Origin: Cellulomonas fimi
GTDB lineage: Bacteria; Actinomycetota; Actinomycetes; Actinomycetales; Cellulomonadaceae
Direction of reading: 5' to 3'
Length of the DNA stretch: 64,000 nucleotides
NCBI RefSeq assembly: GCF_028583725.1
Contig: NZ_CP110680.1
Coordinates: forward strand, 3,782,001-3,846,000
Numbering within the stretch: the first letter of the stretch is position 1; every line of letters begins with the position of its first letter. Positions 9,917-17,310 of this stretch are shown piece by piece. Below the pieces are notes generated by a model. The model saw only the letters and a program-made list of their open reading frames with translations. It had not been told where the DNA came from and did no database searches. Position numbers and translations under genes: made by a program.

Positions 9917-10338
9917 GACAGGGTCACCACCACGGTGTGCACGGAGGTCGCGAGGACGGGAGGCAGTCCGCCGAGGAGGACCGACGAGTGCCCGGCGGGC
10001 AGCGGCGCGGTCGCGGCGAGCAGGAGCGCGCCGGACGCGTCGTGCGCGGTCGCGGACACCGTGCGGCCGGCGCAGGCGACCGCGTCGACGTCGCCGACCT
10101 CGAGGCCGTCGATGCGGTCGGTGTCGACACCGCCGGCCACCTCGTACACGAGGCGGGTCGTCACGGTGTCGTCGCAGGGCGGCGCCACGGGGGCGGTGCC
10201 CGACGCGACGCCGTCGGTCGCACCGACGGACAGCCGGGAGGCGGACGCGGTCGTCACGCCCCCGACGAGGACGACGAGCAGTGCCGCGACCGCGGCACGG
10301 AGGCCGCGCGTCGGTCGCGCGTCACGGAGCCGGCGCAC
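9913..10338 (-). CDS. Small SipW-type exported protein with two-cysteine domain, module 1
   Basis: A 141-residue protein starting at GTG 10338, which has a strong GAGGAGG site six bases upstream; the open frame reaches back to 10389, but that part lies inside the peptidase gene. The signal peptide is RAAVAALLVVLVGGVTTASAS followed by RLSVGATDG. The mature part is one domain of about 90 residues with cysteines 55 and 89, in the same spacing pattern as three other proteins of the two modules. It overlaps the peptidase gene by 17 bp and the next gene by 4 bp. The likely role is a surface or fibre subunit, inferred from the TasA/camelysin-like context only. Confidence 0.72.
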   Translation of the reverse strand: MRRLRDARPTRGLRAAVAALLVVLVGGVTTASASRLSVGATDGVASGTAPVAPPCDDTVTTRLVYEVAGGVDTDRIDGLEVGDVDAVACAGRTVSATAHDASGALLLAATAPLPAGHSSVLLGGLPPVLATSVHTVVVTLS

Positions 10339-10885
10339 GGGGTGCCTCCTCGGGGGTGTGGTGGTGCGGGTCACGCCCGGCCGGGTCACGGGCGGGCCAG
10401 AGCCACCACCCGGCGACGATCACGCCGAGCGCGAGCCACGTCAGGGGTGAGGCGAGCACGGGCGTCACCGCACCGACACCGCCGACGTGCCACCGGACCA
10501 CGCCGGCGACGTCCTCCGCGGTGGGGTGCCAGACGTCGTCCCAGCCGTTGTTGTCGCCGCGCGTCGTCCAGCCGGTCGCGGCGTCGCCGCCGACGATGCG
10601 GTGCACGACGTACGCGTCGACGCCGTCGGGCCGGTAGACGATGACGTCGCCCACCGCGGCGGTGCCGGCCCGCGCGACGACGAGGTCACCCGTGGCGTAC
10701 GTGGGCTCCATCGAGCGCCCCGAGACGACGACGACGGTCGTGGCGCCGCCCCACGCCGTCGGCCACAGCAGGACCGTGGCGGTGACGACGAGGGCGGCGG
10801 GGACCCACGCCACGACCCGCCGCCACCGGGCGCGGGGCCGCGGGGCCGCGGCGGTCGCGGCCGTGGACGGCGTGGTCGTGATCAT
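10322..10885 (-). CDS. sipW: SipW-type (Ser/His) signal peptidase I, module 1
   Basis: A 187-residue membrane peptidase with a helix near 25-43, a second at about 145-165, and catalytic motifs between. SGRSMEPTYATGDLV supplies the nucleophile Ser 58, YVVHRIVGGD supplies His 95 in place of the usual Lys, and RGDNNGWDD carries the conserved Asp 111. The Ser/His arrangement defines the ER/SipW branch of type I peptidases, which in Firmicutes processes TasA and camelysin-like proteins. Here it should cleave the ASAS signals of the flanking genes. ATG 10885 has a GGAGGA site. The C-terminal tail is Pro/His-rich. Confidence 0.9.
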   Translation of the reverse strand: MITTTPSTAATAAAPRPRARWRRVVAWVPAALVVTATVLLWPTAWGGATTVVVVSGRSMEPTYATGDLVVARAGTAAVGDVIVYRPDGVDAYVVHRIVGGDAATGWTTRGDNNGWDDVWHPTAEDVAGVVRWHVGGVGAVTPVLASPLTWLALGVIVAGWWLWPARDPAGRDPHHHTPEEAPRAPAP

Positions 10886-10923
10886 GGGTGCTCCTCCGGT
10901 CGGTCGGTCGGACGGTCGGCGTC

Positions 10924-11400
10924 TCAGGCCGACGCGGGGGCCTCGAGGATCACGGTCACGTCGGTGAGCTCGTCATGGCTCGTGAGGCCGGTGCCCGCGA
11001 GGACCTGCCCGGTCGGTCCGGCGGCCGTCGCGGGGGTGAACGTGAAGGACAGGTCGCCGGCGGCGCGCTCCACGTAGACCGTGCCCTCCCAGCCGGTGAC
11101 GTCCGCCGTGCCCACGTCGAGGGCGATCGTGAGGTCGACGGGGACGGCGCCGTCCGTGGGCGCGGCGGCCCCGTCCTCGGCACGGACGGTCGTGAGCGAG
11201 GCGCTCGCGCCGGTGAGACCGGTCACCGTCGTGGCGCTGCCCGAGGCGACGCCGTCCGTCGCGTCGACGTCGAGCATCGACGCCGAGGCCGTGGCGAGCC
11301 CGGCGATGCCGAGGCCCACGAGGCCGATCGCGACGGCCTTGCGGCGTCGGTCCTGACGGTCGGTCTGGGTGGTCGGGGTGGTGATGTGCTGCGTGCTCAT
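10924..11400 (-). CDS. SipW-dependent exported protein, TasA/camelysin-like, module 1
   Basis: A 158-residue protein and the first gene of module 1. The signal region is RRRKAVAIGLVGLGIAGLATASAS followed by MLDVDATDGVASG, a clear alternate signal of the kind paired with SipW peptidases. The mature part has no cysteine and is Thr/Asp/Gly-rich with alternating hydrophobic residues (VPVDLTIALDVGTADVTGWEGTVYV), consistent with a beta-sandwich fibre subunit. The sequence ATDGVASG after cleavage is repeated in the next exported protein of the module. ATG 11400 has GGAGGT five bases upstream. Palindromic sites at 11504-11538 lie about 100-140 bp before the start. Confidence 0.78.
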   Translation of the reverse strand: MSTQHITTPTTQTDRQDRRRKAVAIGLVGLGIAGLATASASMLDVDATDGVASGSATTVTGLTGASASLTTVRAEDGAAAPTDGAVPVDLTIALDVGTADVTGWEGTVYVERAAGDLSFTFTPATAAGPTGQVLAGTGLTSHDELTDVTVILEAPASA

Positions 11401-11503
11401 GGTGGACCTCCGGGCCCGTCCCCCGCCCGTCGGTGCCGAGCGGGTCGTGCGGGCCCCTGTGTTGGGGACGCCTCCATGGTCACAAGAGAAATTTCAGTTC
11501 CAG

Positions 11504-11538
11504 TGGGACGGTGGTCCCAGAAATCTGGACAACCGTCC
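11504..11538. promoter_or_regulatory. Two dyad sites upstream of SipW module 1
   Basis: Site A (11504-11519) is TGGGAC-GGTG-GTCCCA, a perfect 6-bp dyad with a four-base gap. Site B (11527-11538) is GGAC-AACC-GTCC. Read on suitable strands both contain GGAC-N-ACCGTCC. Their centres are 21 bp apart, two helical turns. The surrounding 11401-11600 region is unusually A/T-rich for this genome (for example AGAAATTTCAG at about 11486-11496) and must hold the promoters of module 1 and of the divergent SGNH gene. Confidence 0.5.
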
Positions 11539-11600
11539 GAGTTCCCGGGTGAAAAAGGATGCGTCGGGCGACGTCGGCGCGGAGCGCCAGAATGGGGGCC

Positions 11601-12407
11601 GTGACCACCCCCGCCGACACCGCACCCCGCTGGTCCCGCTACGTCGCCATCGGCGACTCGTTCACCGAGGGCCTCTGGGACTCCCCCGACGGCCCGGACG
11701 CCGCGCAGCGCGGCTGGGCGGACGTGCTCGCCGCACGCCTCTCGCAGCGCCGCACCGCGGCGGGCGGGTCCCCGCTGGAGTACGCCAACCTCGCGATCCG
11801 CGGGCGGCTCCTGCGGCCGATCCTCGTCGAGCAGGTCCCGGCCGCCCTGGCCATGAAGCCCGACCTCGTGAGCCTCGTCGGCGGCGGCAACGACATCCTG
11901 CGACCCGCCGCCGACGTCGACCGGCTCGCGCGACTCCTCGAGCAGGCGGTCGTCCGGCTGCGCGAGTCAGGGGTCGACGTGCTGCTCGGCACGGGGGTCG
12001 ACGCGGTCGACAGCCCGCTCGTGCGCGCGACCCGCTCGCGCGTCGCCGTCTACAACGCGCACATCTGGTCGATCGCCCGCCGGCACGACGCGCACGTGCT
12101 GGACCTGTGGGGCATGCGCAGCCTGCGCGACTGGCGCATGTGGGCCGACGACCGCATCCACCTCACGTCCGACGGTCACGCGCGCGTCGCGCAGGCCGCG
12201 CTCGTGGGCCTCGGCCTGCCGCCCGACGAGCCCCGCTGGGACGACCCCCTCGCCCCGCTGCCGCCGACGCCGCGGATCGAGCAGCTGCGCGGCGACGCGC
12301 AGTGGTTCCGCGAGCACGTCTACCCGTGGGCCACCCGTCGCCTGCGCGGCCGCTCGTCGGGCGACCTGCGCCGGCCGAAGCGGCCGGTCCTCGCGCCCGT
12401 CGAGTAG
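11601..12407 (+). CDS. SGNH/GDSL-family hydrolase
   Basis: A 268-residue esterase or lipase-like enzyme. It has block I GDSFTEGL with nucleophile Ser 20, a block II-like RGRLL, block III VGGGNDIL, and block V DRIHLTSDGH carrying the Asp-His pair. No signal peptide is seen, so it is likely cytoplasmic; the natural ester is unknown. GTG 11601 is preceded at the usual distance by CAGAAT, compatible with a leaderless message; an ATG nine bases earlier (11592) is an alternative start. It ends seven bases from the stop of the convergent module 2 gene. Confidence 0.88.
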   Translation: MTTPADTAPRWSRYVAIGDSFTEGLWDSPDGPDAAQRGWADVLAARLSQRRTAAGGSPLEYANLAIRGRLLRPILVEQVPAALAMKPDLVSLVGGGNDILRPAADVDRLARLLEQAVVRLRESGVDVLLGTGVDAVDSPLVRATRSRVAVYNAHIWSIARRHDAHVLDLWGMRSLRDWRMWADDRIHLTSDGHARVAQAALVGLGLPPDEPRWDDPLAPLPPTPRIEQLRGDAQWFREHVYPWATRRLRGRSSGDLRRPKRPVLAPVE

Positions 12408-12413
12408 CCGCGG

Positions 12414-13532
12414 TCAGCGGTCGACGACGCAGGTGGAGAACGCGAAGGACTGCGTCCCGACGATGTTCGACGCGGTCCGCGACGTCGTCTGGAAGACGTA
12501 GGGACCGGCCAGCGACGGCACGACCGTCCGGTCGATCCGCCACTCCTCGCCGCCGTACCGCCACGCGTCGGGCGAGCCGCCCGCGGACCGCAGGCGCGCG
12601 ACGGCCGCGGTCATGTCGACGGGCGTCTGCCAGGCCACGTAGAACGGCGACGTGCCGTTGCCGGTGACGGTCGTGACGACGCACGCCTCGCGGTCGGTCC
12701 AGGTGCCCTGGGCGAAGGACACGGTGTAGGCCGACGGGGTCACGACGGCGCCGGGCAGGGAGAAGTTGCAGACCGTCACCGTGCGGACCTGGCCCACGAC
12801 GACCGTGTCGTACGGCTGCCAGACGTCGGTGCGCCCGGAGATCTTGATCAGCCCCGCCGTCGTCGGTGCGCCGAGCTGGTACTTCCACGACTCGTCACCC
12901 TGGAGCGAGTAGCCCGTGCGTGCGCCGTTGAAGGGTGCTTGCGTCGTGTCGATCCAGGCGGACCAGACGATCGGCGTCGTCGACCGCGTCGTGACGCGGA
13001 TCGTGAAGCACGCCTGCTGCCCGCTCGTGGCGTTGGTGAGGTCCCACGTGACGGTCGTGTCGAACGCGGACCCGTCGGGGCCCGGGTAGACGGGACCGGA
13101 CGCGGCGGGCGGGGTCCACGTGGCCGAGACGGGCCAGCCGTCCCCGGCGACGAAGACGCGCGCGGTCGTGGCGGTCGGCGCGGAGAACGGCGTGGTCGTC
13201 GTCGCCGTGAACGTGCCGGCGGCGAGCGTGCCCGTCGCGTCCAGCAGCACGGTGCCCGCGCTCGTCGCGAGGATGACGCGCCCCGTCGTGCACGTACCGC
13301 CGAGCCCGCTCACGGTCACCTGCGTGTACTGGCCGCCGACGGGCGTCCCGCTCGCCGCGACGGCCGCGGGCCCGGTCGCGCAGCGCTGGACCGCGGTGCC
13401 GTACGGCTGACCCGGCGTCGTGAGCGACAGCCGCGCCGCGCTGGCGACGCCCGTGGCGAGGACGGCGACGACGAGGACCAGCACCGTCACGACCAGGCCG
13501 GCGGTGCGCGGGTGCAGCAGGCTCCGGTGCAC
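12414..13532 (-). CDS. Large SipW-type exported protein, module 2
   Basis: A 372-residue protein. GTG 13532 lies just after the peptidase stop codon (four-base gap); the frame is open back to 13664, but that stretch lies within the peptidase gene. The signal is TAGLVVTVLVLVVAVLATGVASA followed by ARLSL. The first mature domain has cysteines 51 and 81 and aligns with the other two-cysteine domains (TVSGLGGTCTTGRVIL, then RVFVAGDGWPVSATW). The remaining 230 residues form an unrecognised beta-rich region with several Cys and Trp (TSGQQACFTIRV, RTVTVCNFSLPG, DREACVVTTV). It is probably displayed on the cell surface. It is the counterpart of the 9023-9916 gene in module 1. Confidence 0.72.
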   Translation of the reverse strand: MHRSLLHPRTAGLVVTVLVLVVAVLATGVASAARLSLTTPGQPYGTAVQRCATGPAAVAASGTPVGGQYTQVTVSGLGGTCTTGRVILATSAGTVLLDATGTLAAGTFTATTTTPFSAPTATTARVFVAGDGWPVSATWTPPAASGPVYPGPDGSAFDTTVTWDLTNATSGQQACFTIRVTTRSTTPIVWSAWIDTTQAPFNGARTGYSLQGDESWKYQLGAPTTAGLIKISGRTDVWQPYDTVVVGQVRTVTVCNFSLPGAVVTPSAYTVSFAQGTWTDREACVVTTVTGNGTSPFYVAWQTPVDMTAAVARLRSAGGSPDAWRYGGEEWRIDRTVVPSLAGPYVFQTTSRTASNIVGTQSFAFSTCVVDR

Positions 13533-13536
13533 GGCG

Positions 13537-14184
13537 TCAGCCGCCGGCGGGGGTGAGCGCGGGGCGCCGGGTGCCGTCGTCGTCGACGGCGTGGGGCTCG
13601 GCGGAGGCGGCGGGGTGGACGTCGGGGTCGGGTCCAGCGCCGGCCTCCGCGGCCCGCGCGTCACTCGCGTGGGGCTCGCGGTTCTCGTCGCGCGACGACG
13701 GCCAGACGAGCAGCGCGCCCGCGATCAGCAGGCACGACCCGAACACCCACGGCGACGCGACGAACCGCCCGACCAGCCCGACCTTGGCGACGTGCAGCTG
13801 CGCGACGCCGAGGACCTCGTCGTCCGTCGGTGCGAACGGGTCGGTCCAGTCGTTGTTGTCGCCCTGGACGACCCAGCCGTTCTCCCCGTCGCCCCCGACG
13901 AGGCGGTGGATGATCCGGCCGCCGTCGAGCTGCTCGGGACGGTAGACCACGACGTCGCCGACCTGCGGCGTACCGCAGCGCGAGACGACGAGGTCGCCGG
14001 TCTCGTAGGTGGGCTCCATCGAGTGCCCGGAGACGATCGTCAGCGTCGTGCAGCCGCCGAGGTTGGTCGGCCACAGCAGCCACGCGGCGACCGCGGCGGC
14101 CGCGTAGAGGAGGACCGAGGCGACGGCACGCAGCACCCGGCGCGCGGGGCGCGCACCGGGTGCCGTCGTGACGTCGCTGGTCAT
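13537..14184 (-). CDS. sipW: SipW-type (Ser/His) signal peptidase I, module 2
   Basis: A 215-residue homologue of the module 1 peptidase. It has helices near 20-40 and 145-165, nucleophile Ser 55 in SGHSMEPTYETGDLVVS, His 93 in RIIHRLVGGD, and Asp 109 in QGDNNDW. A long acidic, His-containing tail follows the second helix. ATG 14184 lies five bases after the stop of the upstream exported-protein gene, so the two should be coupled. The two copies share about half of their residues in the catalytic core by eye. This suggests an old duplication of the whole module rather than a recent one. Confidence 0.9.
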   Translation of the reverse strand: MTSDVTTAPGARPARRVLRAVASVLLYAAAAVAAWLLWPTNLGGCTTLTIVSGHSMEPTYETGDLVVSRCGTPQVGDVVVYRPEQLDGGRIIHRLVGGDGENGWVVQGDNNDWTDPFAPTDDEVLGVAQLHVAKVGLVGRFVASPWVFGSCLLIAGALLVWPSSRDENREPHASDARAAEAGAGPDPDVHPAASAEPHAVDDDGTRRPALTPAGG

Positions 14185-14189
14185 CGGCG

Positions 14190-14615
14190 TCAGCCGTCGA
14201 TGCTGACCGCGAACGAGGAGATCGTGTTGTAGTCGACGCCGGCCGGGAGGGCGAAGGCGACGACCGTGGCCGTGGTGTGCGGCGCGGTGAGCGTCTTGGG
14301 GGTGAGCTCGGTGTACGAGCCGGACGCGGTCTTCCACGCGACGCGGATCGTCTTGCCCTGGCAGTCGGCGTCGATGTTGCCGAACTGCACCTCGGACGGC
14401 GCGTAGCCCGTCGTGCCGAGCGTGGGCGTCTTGTACTTGGCGGTGACGGCGCCCGTCGCGGCCTTCTGGCAGGTCGCGTCGACGCTCACGGTGCCCGTCG
14501 CGGCGGTGCCGTTCGAGGTCAGGTTGAGCTGCGACGCGGACGCGAGGGACAGGCCGGCGACGCCGAGGACGGCCAGGCCGACGGCCAGGCCCTTGCGGGT
14601 CGAGAACTTCGCCAT
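14190..14615 (-). CDS. Small SipW-type exported protein with two-cysteine domain, module 2
   Basis: A 141-residue protein. The start region MAKFSTRKGLAVGLAVLGVA leads to GLSLASAS and QLNLTSNG, an almost textbook SipW-dependent signal. The mature domain carries cysteines 49 and 85 (DATCQKAAT and DADCQGKTIRVAW) and ends at VAFALPAGVDYNTISSFAVSIDG, apparently the whole of the shared domain with nothing attached. This makes it the best model for the minimal subunit. ATG 14615 has an AGGAG site. It is the first gene of module 2, and 182 bp upstream lies a dyad like those of module 1. Confidence 0.78.
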   Translation of the reverse strand: MAKFSTRKGLAVGLAVLGVAGLSLASASQLNLTSNGTAATGTVSVDATCQKAATGAVTAKYKTPTLGTTGYAPSEVQFGNIDADCQGKTIRVAWKTASGSYTELTPKTLTAPHTTATVVAFALPAGVDYNTISSFAVSIDG

Positions 14616-14797
14616 GGTGACTCCTGGATCGTGACGACGCGGGTCGGCGTGTCGTCGATCCGCTCGGGCTCCGGTGGCGGAGCGCCGTCGCAGACGCTAC
14701 GAACGTCCGATCGACCGCCGTCGGCCCGGCCTGGGTGCCAGCACCCGGGCCGCCGGGAACGTCGTTTTCTTTCACCCGGAGCGGATCCGCACGATCC

Positions 14798-14811
14798 TGG
14801 ACGACCGTCCA
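14798..14811. promoter_or_regulatory. Dyad site upstream of SipW module 2
   Basis: TGGAC-GACC-GTCCA, a perfect 5-bp dyad with a four-base gap. It matches GGAC-N-ACCGTCC, the same core as the two sites upstream of module 1. A TTTCACCCGG stretch at 14770-14779 is echoed as CCGGGTGAAA at 11544-11553 near module 1, in the opposite orientation relative to the genes' strand. Confidence 0.45.
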
Positions 14812-14841
14812 TGAAGCGGACGGGGGCGATGTGACCTGCGC

Positions 14842-16050
14842 CTACGGCCGAACGGGTGACACCTTGTGGCCGTTCGTGCCGAGCGGGATGCGCGCGACGA
14901 GCCGCGCCCCCCGCCCCGCGCCGGGGTGCAGCTCGACGGAGCCGCCGACGAACGTGAGCCGCTGCCGCATGCGGGCGGTGCCGGACGCGACGCCCGCCGT
15001 CTCCTCGTCGTACAGCGCGCCGTCGTTCTCGACGGCGACGACGAGCACGCCGTCCTGCACGTCGACCTGCGCGACGATCGACGTCGCGGGACCGTGCTTG
15101 AGCGAGTTCGTCACACCCTCCTCGACGACCCGGACGGCCAGCAGGCGCTCGGGCACGGTGAGCCGCGGGTTCGCGGGGTCGTCGTACGCGCGGGCCGCGT
15201 CGGTGACCTCGAGGCGGGTCGCGATGCTCGCGGGCAGCCGGCCGAGCAGCGCGCGCACGGCGGGCACGAGCCCGAGCTCGAGCCGGTCGGGGTACAGCAG
15301 GCGGCTCATCTCGCGGACGTCCGCCGCGCGCGCCTGCGCGAGCTCACCCGCGATCCAGCGCAGGTCGTCGAGGTCGCCCTCGTCGAGGGGACCCTGGGCG
15401 GCGTGCGTGACGATCTGGTCGAGGCGGGCCTCGACGAGCACGAGCTTGTTCTGGAGCGTCCCGTGCAGGCCCTCCGCGACCTCGCGGCGCACGCGGATCT
15501 CCTCCTGCTCGAGCGCGCGCACGGCGTTCTCGACGAGCACGGCCTCCCGCTCGGCGGACCGGATCTGCGCCCGCAGGCGGCGCCGGGCGACGAGCCCCCA
15601 CATCCCGATCGACCCGGAGATGACCCCGATGACGAGCCCCGACACGAGCTCGGCCTCGACGACCTCGCGGCTCGGGTCGGCGTAGACCCCGAGCAGGTGC
15701 TGGGCGCCGACGCGCAGGACCGCGCACGCGGTCGCCGCGAACAGCAGCGACACCGCCATGTGCCACAGGCGCGTGGCGCGGTGCGCGTTGACGACGGCGA
15801 GCACCGCGACGAGCCCGACGACCGCCGCGAAGTTCGCGCCGAGCCGGCTCCAGACGCTCACGGCGTCCCACTCGGTGACGACCCGGCTGTAGATGTACGT
15901 CGTCTGGAGGGCGGCGCCGATCGCGTAGCCGCTCGCGACGATCCCGCTGGCACGCAGGAGCCCGACGCGGTCGTTGCGCAGGTCGCGGGCACGCCGGGCG
16001 ACGAGGGCGGCCGAGTCGTCGTCGGCGGCGGTGGTGCGGGTGGTGGGCAT
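14842..16050 (-). CDS. Membrane histidine kinase of the NarL/LiaS type
   Basis: A 402-residue sensor. Four membrane helices lie roughly at 33-52, 72-90, 97-117 and 135-155, with no extracytoplasmic sensor domain of any size between them. A coiled-coil linker (about 158-190) follows, then the phosphoacceptor region RREVAEGLHGTLQNKLVL with His 196, and a HATPase domain from about 285 with VVEEGVTNSLKHG (N box) and a Gly-rich GRGARLVARIPLG end. It should phosphorylate the divergently encoded regulator at 16168. ATG 16050 has a modest AGGGACG site; an in-frame GTG near 16113 is possible. It lies beside SipW module 2, but a regulatory link is only a guess. Confidence 0.88.
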   Translation of the reverse strand: MPTTRTTAADDDSAALVARRARDLRNDRVGLLRASGIVASGYAIGAALQTTYIYSRVVTEWDAVSVWSRLGANFAAVVGLVAVLAVVNAHRATRLWHMAVSLLFAATACAVLRVGAQHLLGVYADPSREVVEAELVSGLVIGVISGSIGMWGLVARRRLRAQIRSAEREAVLVENAVRALEQEEIRVRREVAEGLHGTLQNKLVLVEARLDQIVTHAAQGPLDEGDLDDLRWIAGELAQARAADVREMSRLLYPDRLELGLVPAVRALLGRLPASIATRLEVTDAARAYDDPANPRLTVPERLLAVRVVEEGVTNSLKHGPATSIVAQVDVQDGVLVVAVENDGALYDEETAGVASGTARMRQRLTFVGGSVELHPGAGRGARLVARIPLGTNGHKVSPVRP

Positions 16051-16167
16051 CGGTCGTCCCTGCGGGCCGTGCGGGTGCACCGGACGGGTGCTCGTGCGCG
16101 TGGTGTCGGTCACGTCGGACGCTCCGGGTGACTGACGCGCGGCGCGGCGACGACGATACTTGCCCCG

Positions 16168-16836
16168 ATGAACACTGCCGTGACCGGCCCGGTGCGCGTC
16201 GCCGTGGTCGAGGACCAGCCGCTCTTCCGCTCGATGCTCGAGCGGATGCTCGACGACACCGACGGACTGCACGTCGTGGTCGCGACGGGCTCGGTGACGG
16301 AGGCGACGCGCCTGCTCCCGCCGGGCGCGGTGGACGTGGTGGTGCTCGACGTCGACCTCCCCGACGGCAACGGGATCGCGCTGGGCGTGACGCTCCGCCG
16401 CCGGCAGCCCGGGCTCGGGGTGCTGCTGCTGTCGGCGCACGACGCGATGGACCTCCTGCTCGACCTCCCGCCCGACGTGGCCGCGGGATGGGGCTACCTG
16501 TCGAAGACGTCGTCGACGAGCGAGGAGGTGCTCGTCTCGGCGGTCCGCGCGGCCGCGGTCGGCGAGACGGTCCTCGACCCGGCCCTGCTCGCACGCATGG
16601 CACCGCGCGCGGGGTCGGCGGTGTCCCGCCTGACCGACCGGCAGTACGAGGTGCTGCGCCTGCTGGCCGAGGGGCTGTCGAACGCGGGCATCGGCGCGCG
16701 TCTGGGGATCACCGAGAAGTCGGTGCAGAACCACGTGAACGCGCTCTACGCGACGCTCGGCATCGACACCGACCCGAGCCGCAACCCGCGGGTCAGCGCG
16801 GCGCTGCGGCTGCTCGCGGAGACGGGTCCCGCCTAG
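16168..16836 (+). CDS. NarL/FixJ-family response regulator
   Basis: A 222-residue two-domain regulator. The receiver domain (1-about 130) has acidic pocket residues E15-D16 and phosphoacceptor Asp 61 in VVVLDVDLPDG, plus the switch Lys in YLSKTSS. The C-terminal LuxR-type helix-turn-helix (about 155-215) reads LTDRQYEVLRLLAEGLSNAGIGARLGITEKSVQNHVNALYATLG. It is divergent from the cognate kinase gene, with about 117 bp between them. A GATACT box lies seven bases before ATG 16168, suggesting a leaderless message. Confidence 0.92.
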   Translation: MNTAVTGPVRVAVVEDQPLFRSMLERMLDDTDGLHVVVATGSVTEATRLLPPGAVDVVVLDVDLPDGNGIALGVTLRRRQPGLGVLLLSAHDAMDLLLDLPPDVAAGWGYLSKTSSTSEEVLVSAVRAAAVGETVLDPALLARMAPRAGSAVSRLTDRQYEVLRLLAEGLSNAGIGARLGITEKSVQNHVNALYATLGIDTDPSRNPRVSAALRLLAETGPA

Positions 16837-16878
16837 TCAGGGCCGTTCCCCCTGGTCAGGGGCAATCTTCCGATGGGG

Positions 16879-16937
16879 CTTGACCGGTACAGTCAACCGG
16901 TCTTACTGTACCGGTATAGCGGTCTGTAGCGGTACAG
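16879..16937. promoter_or_regulatory. Triple operator overlapping a promoter
   Basis: Three 14-base sites fit the palindrome CTGTACCGGTACAG: 16879-16892 (11 of 14), 16906-16919 (13 of 14) and 16924-16937 (13 of 14). A -35-like TTGACC (16880-16885) and a -10-like TACTGT (16904-16909) with 18 bp between them lie within the first two sites, so a bound repressor would block transcription. The pattern is typical of TetR- or PadR-class operators. The regulator is not evident among the adjacent genes; the LacI protein downstream is one candidate. Confidence 0.6.
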
Positions 16938-16957
16938 ATCGGAAGGGAGAAGGACCC

Positions 16958-17185
16958 GTGCTCGACCAGTCGATCGGCCTGCTGCTCGCCCGTGACGCGT
17001 CCGTCCTCGAGTCGCACAGCGCCCGCCCGTGGGCCCCCGTCGCCGAGGAGCGCCCCGCCCGCGAGCCGCAGCCGCACCGCCCTCGCGTCCCGCGCACCCG
17101 TCGCGCCCTCGCCCGGGGCCTGCACCGCGTCGCCGACGCCGTGCAGCCGGCCTGCACGTTCGAGGTCGGCCACCCCGCGCGATGA
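16958..17185 (+). CDS. Small uncharacterised ORF downstream of the triple operator
   Basis: A 75-residue product starting at GTG 16958, after an AGGGAGAAGGA ribosome site. It begins MLDQSIGLLLARDASVLESH, then becomes Pro/Arg-rich, and ends CTFEVGHPAR. No domain, helix or signal is recognised. It lies directly under the operator-promoter at 16879-16937, and its stop TGA overlaps an in-frame ATG (17182) of the LacI frame. It could therefore be a real small protein or a leader ORF for the regulator. Codon usage is normal for the genome (G/C in third position). Confidence 0.5.
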   Translation: MLDQSIGLLLARDASVLESHSARPWAPVAEERPAREPQPHRPRVPRTRRALARGLHRVADAVQPACTFEVGHPAR

Positions 17186-17310
17186 CCACGACACCCGCCC
17201 CGCTCGCCACGCCCGGGACCGGCCCGGAGGCGACATCCCTCGGGCGGCGCTCCCCGGTGCCCGGCGGCACGACCTACCCTGTCCCGCATGCCGCGGAACA
17301 GGGTGGCGTC

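Noticed and set aside
13532..13664. Longer start of the module 2 large exported protein at 13664
   Set aside because: It would place a Pro/Thr-rich stretch encoded inside the peptidase gene ahead of the signal peptide. GTG 13532 lies immediately after the peptidase stop and gives a normal signal.
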